Positions 9,293 through 21,300 of a stretch of 64,000 nt of DNA are shown here, in pieces. Location: the NCBI GenBank assembly GCA_038503075.1, contig JBCAML010000001.1, positions 1 to 64,000 of the forward strand, in the 5' to 3' direction. The DNA is from Gyromitra esculenta (lineage: Eukaryota; Ascomycota; Pezizomycetes; Pezizales; Discinaceae). The position numbers and the translations under genes were made by a program. The notes below the pieces were generated by a model. It saw only the letters and a list, made by a program, of their open reading frames with translations, ran no database searches and was not told the DNA's origin. Each line of letters starts with the position of its first letter. The first letter of the stretch is position 1.

Positions 9293-9326
9293 TTCAACCA
9301 GAGTCGCCATGTGACCCTGCTCTGGT
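9283..9326 (+). promoter_or_regulatory. Programmed -1 frameshift signal of element E
   Basis: TTTAAAC lies at 9283-9289 and the gag stop TAG at 9290-9292. The stem ACCAGAG (9297-9303) pairs with CTCTGGT (9320-9326). Relative to A, B and C, two adjacent base pairs of the stem have changed on both sides (CAAGG/CCTTG versus CAGAG/CTCTG), so pairing is kept. The loop keeps GTGACCC. Confidence 0.82.
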
Positions 9327-12300
9327 CCCTTTTTCTTCTTTGTCAGCGTTCTCTATTTCTGGGTTTTCAGTGTCGGATGTGTGCGTGGAGGATAATTTGG
9401 ATGGGGAACATTTTGTAGTTTCATGTAGCCTTTCCCACCAAAATAAAATCATAAAAACACACGCACTTCTTGACACTGGAGCCTCAGGGTTCGCTTTCAT
9501 TGATGAAAACTTCGTGCGTCACCATTCCCTTCCCTTATCTCCCCTAAAAACCCCTCGCCAATTGGAAGTCATTGATGGCCGAACAATTGCCTCGGGAGAT
9601 ATTACAAATCTTTGCCACCTAGGACTTTCCATCCAACAGCACACTGAGAAAGCCCCCTTCTTCGTCACCAAGCTAGGCCACTACCCCCTAGTACTCGGTA
9701 TTCCTTGGATGAACCTCCATGACGTTCATCTACAATTTGCGAACAAAAGCATTGAATTCAATTCTGAATTCTGCACCACCCACTGTGCCCCCAAGCAACC
9801 CGTCGTCTCAGCCGCCGCCATTCCCCCTCCAGCAAAACTAAACGCCGCCTTTATCGGAGCAGCTAGTTTCCGCATGCTCGCTAGAAAAAAGGGTATCCAA
9901 GTGTATTCCATGTCCCTCTATGAGATTAACAAAGTCCTTGATAGCAAAACTACCAAAGAGGAGTGGAGACAACGAATACCCGCTGAATACCACGAATATC
10001 TAGACATGTTCGACAAAGCTAAAGCCCAAGGACTCCCCCCCCGACGACCCTATGACCACAAGATCACCCTGCAAGAAGGCAAGGAACCGCCATTTGGACC
10101 CCTCTATGGCATGTCTCGAGACGAACTCCTAGTCTTGAAAAAATATATCGAAGACAACCTAGAGAAAGGCTTCATTCGTGCAAGCTCTTCCTCTGCTGGC
10201 TCTCCCGTTCTCTTTGCTGCCAAACCTGACGGATCCCTTCGCCTATGTGTAGACTATCGTGGCCTTAATGCCCTTACCGTGAAAGACCGCTATACATCCC
10301 CCCTGGTCAAAGAAACATTGGACCGACTTGCGAAAGCCCAATGGTATTCAAAGCTTGATCTCCGTGACGGCTTCCACCAAATCCGCATTGCCGAAGGGGA
10401 GGAATGGAAAACTGCTTTCCGAACTCGATATGGCCTATACGAGTACATGGTAATGCCATTCGGCCTTACCAACGCCCCCGGTACCTTTCAACGGTTTGTA
10501 AACGATTCCCTCCGAGAATATTTGGATCTCTTCTGTACAGCATACCTCGATGACATCCTCATCTATAGCGACACTCTCGCCGAACACAAAGTGCACGTCA
10601 AACAGGTTCTAGACGCCCTCAAAGCCAATGATATCCTCCTCAAACCGGAGAAATGCGAATTCCATGTACAATCAATTAAATACCTCGGTCTAATCCTTAC
10701 TCCTGAAGGTATTAAAATGGACGAAGATAAGCTCAGGGCCGTACGAGATTGGAACCAACCCAAATGTATTAAGGATGTTCAAGCATTCCTTGGTTTCGCA
10801 AATTTCTACCGACGATTCATCCTAGGATTCTCCCGATTAGCTGCCCCCCTTACTGCTTTTACAAGGAAAGGTGTTGTCTTTGAATGGACGGTCGAAGCGG
10901 AACTTGCATTTGAAGCCCTGAAGGATGCCTTTACTAAGGCCCCTGTTCTCATCCACTTCGATCCTCGAAAGAAAATCTTCGTGGAATCCGATGCTTCCGA
11001 CTTCGTTTCCGGCGGTGTTCTTTCCCAACTTGACGACAACGGCGTACTTCATCCTGTGGCCTTCTTCTCCAAGAAGCATTCACCAGCCGAATGCAACTAT
11101 GAGATCTACGATAAGGAACTTCTCGCGATTATTCGATGCTTCGAGGAATGGAGACCAGAGCTCGAAGGATCAGAACTACCTATCACAGTTATTACCGACC
11201 ACAAGAACTTGGAATATTTTATGACTACCAAGCAACTTAATCGACGACAAGTCAGATGGGCTGAATACCTTTCACGTTTTGACTTCGTCATCACCTATAG
11301 ACCAGGGGTACAAGGAGGAAAACCGGATGCACTGACTCGGAGATCAGGAGATCTCCCTGAAGAAGGGGATGAAAGACTAAGACACCAATACCAAGTAGTC
11401 TTGAAGGAAAAGAACGTTGATCCTAAGCTGAGTTTGTTTTCGGGTTCTTTATCAAATGAACCCGCTGAACTGGATGCCTCCCTCGATACTTTAATGAATC
11501 TTGGATATAATGCTGACCCGTTCCCACAAAAAATCCTCTTAGCGCTCAAAAATGGTGAACGACAATCCAAAGAGATCACCCTAGGTGATTGTAAAGAAGT
11601 CAGTGGTCGCCTTTATTACCGACAAAAACTCTATATCCCCGATTATGACCCTCTTCGCCTCCTCATCCTACAACGACATCATGATGCCCCCTCAGCTGGT
11701 CACCCAGGACGTGAAAAATCCTTCGAACTCATTTCAAGGCATTTCTATTGGCCAAAGATGAGAGAGTACATTGGCCGTTATACGAGGAACTGTCATACCT
11801 GTCGACGAGCAAAACCAAGTACCCTCGGTACCCAAGGCGTCCTAAAACCACTTCCCATCCCTAATCGCCCCTGGGAAGAATTATCAATGGACTTCGCTAC
11901 CGGTCTCCCAGAATCTAATGGCTTTGATGCCATCATGGTTGTAGTGGATCGACTCTCGAAGATGCGGCACCTTATCCCGTGCAATACAACCGTCAACGCC
12001 GAGCAAACAGCCGAACTCTATCTCCAAAATGTTTGGAAACTCCACGGATTACCGTCCCATATCACTTCGGATAGAGGAACGCAGTTTACCGCTAAGTTTT
12101 GGAAATATCTTTGCCAACGCCTGAATATCTCCGCTCGAATGTCAACGTCCTTCCATCCAGAAACAGATGGTCAAACCGAACGTCTTAATGCCGTTATGGA
12201 ACAATATCTTCGATGCTATGTTTCTTACCAACAAGACGACTGGACAAAATGGTTACCTATTGCGGAGTTCGCTGCCAATAACCAAGAGTCAGCCAGTACG

Positions 12301-15300
12301 AAAGCTACACCCTTCTTCGCTAATTATGGTTACCATCCTCGTTTTGATACCTCCGTCGTCTCCAACGACCGCTCCCCTCAGACCCTCGATGCCAATGACT
12401 TCGCCTCTAAGATGGAAGAACTTAGAGACTTCCTTCGAGTTCAAATGAGGACAGCACAGGATATTTTCGAGACCAGTGCTAATCAGCATCGCACCCCCGC
12501 CCCTTCATTCAAAGTCAATGACCGTGTCTTCATATCTATGAAGAACATGAGGACGACTAGGAATTCAAGGAAATTAGACTGGAAGTGGAGTGGTCCTTTC
12601 CCCGTAAAACGAATAATCTCTGCATATGCCTATGAGATAGACCTGCCATCGTCTATGAAATACCATCCGGTATTTCTCTCACGGTTCAGTCCCTCGTTAA
12701 GTCCTTCAGTATCCCTGAAGGTGAGCAGTGCTACTTAAGCGAGGTTCTAACACGTTCGAAGAGTGCGGTGTTTCTACAAGTTCTACAAGAGGTTTATCTC
12801 CAGGCGAGATAAGTGCAGCGAAGTGGACAGCGACAGCGAGGGTTCTGAGGTAGAACCGAGATGGTATTGTAACGATCTACAGAAGAAGGTAACGAGAACG
12901 TTGCTTAAGGAAAGAAAGGAGAAAGAGACAACAATGACCGAAACCCTTCGCTTAAATACCCCGCTTTCCCGTAACACAATCAACAACCCGACAATAACCG
13001 AAACATAACCGAACTACAATGAGATTATAATAAGAGATCCACAACCCGTAGCAACCACTATACCAAATCCTGACCCTTATCCTTAATCCGTGAAAGTAGC
13101 CCCCCGTCTCAAGCGTGAGCTCCTGCGAACCTTAGGACCGATGGTAGTCGTAGTAGTTAAAAAGGCATCAAGGGCAGCAGTGTCCTGAAGATCTTCGGCA
13201 GGTTCCCAGGTAGGATGAGCATATCCAGTCCACTCAACAAGGTATTGTTGTTGTCCGCGATGTATCCGTTGTTCGAGAATTTTCTCGATATAATATTCCT
13301 CCTGTTCATTGACTACAATTGGAGGTGGAGGGGGTATTATTTGTCCCGGGAGAGGATCACCAGCAGCAGGTTTGAGGAGGGAAACATGAAAAACGGGGTG
13401 ATACTTGACTGATAGTGGAAGGTCAATTTCGTAAGCGAAGGGTGATACTACCTTTTTTATCGGATAAGGTCCCATCCATTTCCAATCGAGTTTCCGAGCA
13501 TTTCGAACGGTTCGGATATTCTTCATGGACACAAAGACCTGGTCATTGACTTGATAAGCGGGGGCCGGGGTTCGGTGTTTATTAGTCGAGGTTTCTTGTA
13601 TATCCTGAGCGGTTCGAATTTGCGTTCGGAGGTAGTCATACAATTCTTGCATCGTAGTTGCGAAGGTCGAGGAATCTAGACTTTGGGCAATGGTCGTTGA
13701 AGGAATAATAGAAGTATCAAAACGGGGATGGTAACCATAGTTTGCGAAAAAAGGTGAAACCTTGGTACTAGCTGATTCTTGATTATTTGCAGAGAATTCT
13801 GCCATCGGTAACCATTTACTCCAGTCCCCTTGTTGATAGGATACATAGGAGCGTAGGTATTGCTCCATAACCGCGTTTAATCGTTCCGTTTGTCCATCGG
13901 TTTCAGGATGGAAAGCTGTTGACATCCTGGCTTGAATTCCCAGACGCTGGCAGAGTTCCTTCCAAAAATGGGCAGTGAACTGTGTCCCTCGATCGGAGGT
14001 AATATATGTCGGTAAGCCGTGAAGTTTCCAAACATGTTGGAGGTAGAGATCTGCGACGTCTCGTGAATTAACGGTAGTATTACACGGGATGAGATGTCGC
14101 ATTTTTGACAGTCGATCAACTATTACCATAATAGCATCATAGCCGTCCGATTCCGGGAGCCCTGTCACAAAGTCCATCGAGATTTCTTGCCAGGGACGGT
14201 TTGGAATGGGTAAGGGACGGAGAACTCCTTGGGTTCGTTGGGTCATTGGCTTCGCTTTCTGGCAGATATGACAGTTACGTACATATTGCTTGATTGATTC
14301 TCTCATCTTTGGCCAATAAAAATTCCTAGCGAGGAGTTCGAAGGTCTTGTCTCGTCCTGGGTGGCCCGCTGCGGGGTTATCGTGGTGTCTTCGGATTAAT
14401 TCTAAGTGGAGAGTATCCAGGTTGGGGACATAGATACATCCTCGATAACATAGCCTTCCATTTTCCTCTGTGCACTCGCTTAAGGTGATCTTTTTTGATT
14501 GTTGATCTTTATTCCTTAGTGCTTTGAGTATTTCTTCAGGAAACCTGTCAGCGATAAATCCTTCTTGGAAAAGTTTCTCTAGGGGAGCATCCAATTCAGC
14601 GGCTTCATTTGACAAAGAAGCCGACAACAAACTTAGCTTGGGATCCACATTTTCCTTCTTTAGTACCACTTGGCTTTGGTGGGCCAATCGTTCATCTTCT
14701 CCTGGAGGTCTCCTGATTCCCACAGCAGCATCCGGTTTTCCTCCTTGACTTCCAGGTCGATATGTTATAACAAAATCAAAACGCGATAGGTATTCAGCCC
14801 ATCTGGCTTGTCGGCGATTGAGTTGCTTGGTGCTCATAAAGTACTCAAGATTTTTATGATCACTAATGACGTCAATTGGATGCTTTGAACCTTCAAGTTC
14901 CGGGCGCCATTCTTCAAAGACTCGGATAATGGCAAGTAGCTCCTTGTCGTAGATTTCATAATTGCACTCTGCTGGCGAGTGTTTTTTTGAAAAGAAGGCT
15001 ACTGGGTGTAAGATTCCTGCGTCATCGTATTGGGATAGCACTCCTCCGGATACGAAGTCGGAGGCGTCGGTTTCCACAATGATTTTCTTGTCAGGATCAA
15101 AGTGGATAAGGATTGGAGCGGTGGTAAAGGCATGTTTTAGGTTCTCGAAGGCAATGTCCGCTTCCACTGTCCATTCAAAAATAATACCTTTTTTTGTTAG
15201 GGCCGTGAGAGGAGAGGCAAGCTTGGAAAAACCGAGAATAAAACGGCGGTAGAAATTGGCAAAGCCTAGAAAAGCCTGTACGTCTTTGACGCTCTTAGGG

Positions 15301-18300
15301 GTATTCCATTCCCGTACTGCTTTTAGTTTCTCTTCGTCCATCTTGATGCCGTCAGGGGTAAGAATGAGACCTAGGTATTTGGTTACCTGTACCTCGAATT
15401 CGCATTTCTCCGGTTTGAGCAAGATATTATTGTTCTTGAGTGTCTGAAGTACCTTTCGTACGTGGACCTGATGCTCCGCGAAGGTATCACTATAAATTAG
15501 GATATCATCGAGGTAGGCTGTACAAAAAATGTCCAGGTACTCGGTGAGGCAATCATTAACGAATCGTTGGAAGGTTCCCGGGGCGTTGGTCAAGCCGAAC
15601 GGCATGACTTGGTATTCATATAAGCCGTAACGATTTCATGGATGAGATAGGATGATGGGTTAGGGTTCGGAGAGTAACGGTTGCAACGGATGATGGTTTC
15701 TTTATAATGTCTTTGTTGTTCGGCTGTGTTTCGGTTATGAGTCATGAGAGAAAGTGCGGGGTATATAAGGGACAGATTGTAGACGGTTGTTATAGTTTTC
15801 TTCTCTTTCTTTAAGCAACGTTCTTACTTTACTTCTACTGTATTGGTTTAATACTATCTCGATTCTACCTCGTAATCCTCATGTCGCTGTCGCTGTAGAA
15901 CATCCTCACACTTAACTCGCCCTGAGTTAGACCCCGTAGGACCTGTAGAAAACCTCGTTACCCTTATCGTGACGATTCTTGTTTGAGTAGCTCTGCTCAC
16001 CTTCTGGGATACAGAAGGGCTTAAACGGGGATCGAACCGTGAGATTACGTTGCTTCCTCATCTACACCTCCTACGCCAAAGCAACAATGAGCTCCCCCGC
16101 CCCCGTCACCTCCTCCTCTGAAGGAGCCGCCGTCGCCACACCTCGCTTCCCTACAAAAGAAGCATTTGCCCAGGCCTATAGGGACGACCCCGTTGAGTTG
16201 TATAATCGACTCCGGGAACTCAATCAGGCCCTCGAAGATCAGATCGATGTCCTACAAGAAGGAACGCAGGAGCTGGAAATAAAGCTCAACACCGCTCAAA
16301 TCCAGACGAACAATGCCAACCATCACGCTCAACAACAAGACCAACGGGTCAGTGATGCCTCAACCCTCATTGAACGACTACGCCGTGAACGAAACGAAGC
16401 CCGTGCAGCCCTCTCCCTTCCCCCAGCTCCACCAAACCTTACTGCCACTCCCCCACCGCCACCAGCCACCACCCATCGCTCCGAACGAATGCCGGATCCA
16501 GAGAAATTTGATGGATCCAGAGCAAAGCTCCCTGGTTTTATCCTCCAACTTCGCTCGAAACTTGCGGTCAACCGAGACCGATTCGCTGACGAGAATACCA
16601 TGATTCTCTACACCATCAACCGCTTGGAAGGAGCAGCCCTGGAGCAAGTTCGACACACGGTCCTTCCCTCAGGCCTCACAACTTGGACCAACGCTGCCGC
16701 CCTCATTGCCGCCCTGGAAACCGCCTTTGGTGACCCCGATCCCACCGGTACAGCTCGTCGAGAACTGCATCAACTCAGACAGGGCAAACGAGACTTTTCC
16801 GCCTACCTGGCAGACTTTCAGCGCATCATGGGGCAATTAAACTTCGATGAAAACTCAAAGATGGATGCCCTCGAACATGGTATGTCAGAAGAACTAAAGG
16901 AAGCCATGGTCTTCGCCGCCGCTACACCCACAACCCTCAACGACATGGTCCTAGTTCTCACCCGAATGGACAACCGCATCCGAGCTCGCAAAGCAGAGAA
17001 ACGGGGAAGCAATCGCGAGAACATGGGACAGTTCAGCGCCCCTACCAATGCAATGACCCCTTTTGTCCCTGCTTCGTCATTCGTACCAGGTGGCCTAGCC
17101 CCCATGGATCTCTCTTTCGGACGTACCAGCAACCTCTCTCGCCCCCCTCAGGACCAAAGATACACTATGGCCAACGGCAGGAGAAAGTTATCAGAAGAGA
17201 ACAATGGCGCCGCTCCACGGGCAAGAGCATGTTCTGCGCCGCCCCTGACCACTCCTATGCCAACTGCCCTTCGGCCCCAAAGAAACCAACGATGAGAGGG
17301 GCTCTCACCGCACCACCCGCTAACCGCACACCTCCGGCCTCCTCGCTACCACCACCACCTCTTCCACCTCAGTTTTTTGCTTTAGAATCTGCGAACGCCT
17401 CAAATGAGGCTTTAAACTAGTCCAACCAAGGCTGACCAGTGACCCTGCCTTGGTTCCAATTTCTTTTCCTTTGTCTGCATTTTCAATTTCTGGGTTTTCG
17501 GTTTCCGGTGTAAGCGTGGAGGATCAGTTGGATGGGGAACATTTTGTAGTTTCGTGCAATATTTCCCATAGCAATAAAATCATCAAAACACACGCTTTAC
17601 TGGACACTGGAGCCTCTGGATTTGCATTCATTGACAAGAATTTTGCGAGTCACCATTCCCTGCCACTCTCTCCTCTTAGGACACCCCGACAACTTGAGGT
17701 CATCGACGGTCGTACTGTCGCCTCAGGAGATATTACTCATATTGCCAATATCAAGTTGTCTATCGACCAACACCAAGAACAAGCCCCTGTTTCGTAACCC
17801 AACTCGGACACTACCCCCTCGTGTTGGGAATACCATGGATGAACCATCATGATGTCCATCTACACTTCGCCGATAAACGCATTGAGTTTAACTCTAAACT
17901 CTGCACCACCCGTTGCGCTCCCCACCTGCCCGTTATATCCACCCCCTCAATCCCTAATCCTCCTAGGCTAAACTTATCATTCATTGGTGCTGCCAGTTTC
18001 AGGACTCTTACCCGAAAACGTTCCTCCCAAGCCTATGCCATGTCCCTCTATGAAATTAATAAAATCATAGACAACAAAACTAGCAAGGAAGAATGGAAAT
18101 CACGTATTCCTGTTAAATATCACGATTTCCTCGACATGTTTGATAAAACCAAAGCCCAAGGCCTACCACCCCGCCGACCTTACGACCACCAGATACAACT
18201 CCAAGAAGGGAAAGACGCCCCGTTTGGACCGCTGTATGGAATGTCCCGGGAAGAACTCATTGTCCTAAAAAAATATATCGAGGACAATCTAGAGAAAGGA

Positions 18301-21300
18301 TTTATCCGCGCTAGTTCTTCCCCTGCGGGATCCCCGGTCCTCTTTGTAAAAAAGGCTGATGGCTCTCTACGACTATGTGTTGACTATCGGGGCTTAAATG
18401 CTATCACAGTCAAGGACCGATATACCTCTCCTCTCATCAGAGAAACGCTCGATCGGCTAGCAAAAGCGCAATGGTATACTAAGCTAGACCTTCGTGACGG
18501 TTACCACCAAGTACGCATTGCCGAGGGAGATGAATGGAAGACAGCCTTCCGCACCCGATACGGTCTATATGAGTATCAAGTCATGCCATTCGGTCTGACA
18601 AACGCCCCCGGCACATTTCAACGCTTCGTGAACGACTGCCTCACCGAGTATTTGGACATCTTTTGTACGGCCTATCTGGACGATATCCTTATCTATAGTG
18701 ATACCTTCGCCGAACATCAGACCCACGTACGAAAAGTTCTCCAAACACTCAAAGACAATGACATCCTGTTGAAACCAGAGAAGTGCGAATTTGAAGTGCA
18801 AACCACGAAGTATTTGGGTCTCATCCTCACCCCTGATGGCATCAAGATGGACGAGGAAAAACTGAAAGCAGTCCGAGAATGGGGAACACCAAGAAGCGTT
18901 AAAGACGTCCAAGCCTTCCTAGGTTTCGCCAACTTTTACCGCCGGTTTATCCTAGGATTCTCCAAGCTTGCCTCACCCCTTACAGCACTCACAAAAAAGG
19001 GGGTAACTTTCGAATGGACGGTTGAGGCAGATGTTGCTTTTGAGAACCTCAAATATGCCTTCACCACCGCCCCTATCCTTATTCACTTCGACCCCGACAA
19101 AAAGATCATCGTAGAAACGGACGCCTCCGATTTTGTATCGGGAGGAATCCTATCCCAATACGACGATAATGGCGTCTTACATCCAGTAGCCTTCTTCTCG
19201 AAGAAACATTCCCCCGCGGAATGCAATTACGAGATTTATGATAAGGAACTGCTGGCAATCATCCGAGTCTTCGAGGAATGGCGCCCTGAATTAGAAGGAT
19301 CTAAACACCCCATCGACGTGATCAGCGATCATAAAAACCTTGAGTATTTTATGAGTACTAAACAGCTAAATCGCCGTCAAGCACGATGGGCTGAATACCT
19401 CTCTCGCTTCGACTTCGTGATTACGTATCGACCAGGTACTCAAGGAGGAAAGCCCGACGCACTGACAAGGAGATCAGGAGATCTCCCCAAGGAAGGGGAT
19501 GAAAGATTGGCGCATCAGAGCCAAGTGGTATTAAAAAAGGAGAATATTGATCCCAAGATAAGTTTGTTGTCGGCTTCTTTGTCAAATGAAGCCGCTGAAT
19601 TGGACGCCCCCCTTTTTAAACTTTTTCAAGAAGGATATATCACTGATAAGTTCCCGGAAAAGATACTCGCGGCATTGAAGAATAAAGAACAGCAATCCAA
19701 GGAAATTACCTTAAGTGAATGCAGTAATAAGAATAATCTATTACGCTACCGAGATTGTCTCTATGTTCCCAACCTTGACCCTCTCCGACTGGAACTTATC
19801 CGAAGACACCATGATACCCCAGCGGCAGGCCATCCAGGACGCGATAAGACCTTTGAACTCCTAGCCCGGAACTTTTATTGGCCCAAAATGCGAGAATCAG
19901 TCAGCCGGTATGTACGAAACTGCCATACGTGCCAAAAAGCCAAACCAAATACCCAACGAACTCAAGGTGTCCTTCGCCCCCTACCAATCCCTAACCGTCC
20001 CTGGCAAGAGATTTCGATGGACTTTGTTACAGGCCTCCCAGAATCTAACGGCTATGATGCTATCATGGTTGTTGTCGACCGATTATCCAAGATGCGACAT
20101 CTAATCCCATGCAACACTACGGTTAATTCCCGAGATGTAGCCGACCTCTATTTGCAACATATCTGGAAGCTACACGGTTTGCCTACACATGTCACCTCCG
20201 ATCGAGGCACCCAGTTCACGGCTCATTTTTGGAAGGATCTTTGCAAACGACTGGGAATTCAAGCTCGGATGTCCACAGCCTTTCACCCGGAAACCGATGG
20301 ACAAACGGAACGACTGAACGCAGTCATGGAGCAATACTTGCGCTCTTATGTTTCCTATCAACAGGATGATTGGAGTAAATGGTTGCCGATGGCCGAGTTC
20401 TCCGCTAACAACCAGGAATCAGCCAGCACTAAGGTCTCCCCCTTTTTCGCCAATTACGGCTACCACCCTCGTTTCGATACTACCCTTTTTCCTACTCGAA
20501 ATACATCTCAAAGCTTAGATGCGGCTTCATTTAGTCAAACCATGCAAGAGTTATACGATTATCTACGGACGCAAATAAGGACGGCCCAAGATATCCAAGA
20601 AGTCGCAACGAATAAGCACCGAACTCCAGACTATCAAATCGGCGATCAAGTCTTCGTTTCCATGAAGAATGTCAGAACCGTGCGTAATGCCAGAAAACTA
20701 GACTGGAAATGGATGGGGCCTTACTCGGTCAAGAAAATCGTGTCTCCCTTTGCTTATGAGATTGATCTTCCTGTGTCAGTCAAGTATCACCCTGTGTTTC
20801 ACGTTTCTTTGTTGAAACCCGCTGCCAACGACTCTCTACCCGGACAAGTTATACTCCCTCCTTCACCCGTGATAGTTAATGAACAAGAAGAATACTTTAT
20901 CGAAAAGATTCTCGAACAAAGAACCTATCGTGGACAGCTACAATACCTTGTCGAGTGGACCGGATACGCCCATCCCACCTGGGAACCTGCGGAAGATCTA
21001 CAAGAGACCTCTGCTCTCGAGATCTTCTTGAACCAAACGACGGCCACTGTTCCTAGTATTCGCAGGAGCTCACGCTTAAGAGGGGGAGCTACTTTCATGG
21101 ATGAGATAGGATGATGGGTTAGGGTTCGGAGAGTAACGGTTGCAACGGATGATGGTTTCTTTATAATGTCTTTGTTGTTCGGCTGTGTTTCGGTTATGAG
21201 TCATGAGAGAAAGTGCGGGGTATATAAGGGACAGATTGTAGACGGTTGTTATAGTTTTCTTCTCTTTCTTTAAGCAACGTTCTTACTTTACTTCTACTGT

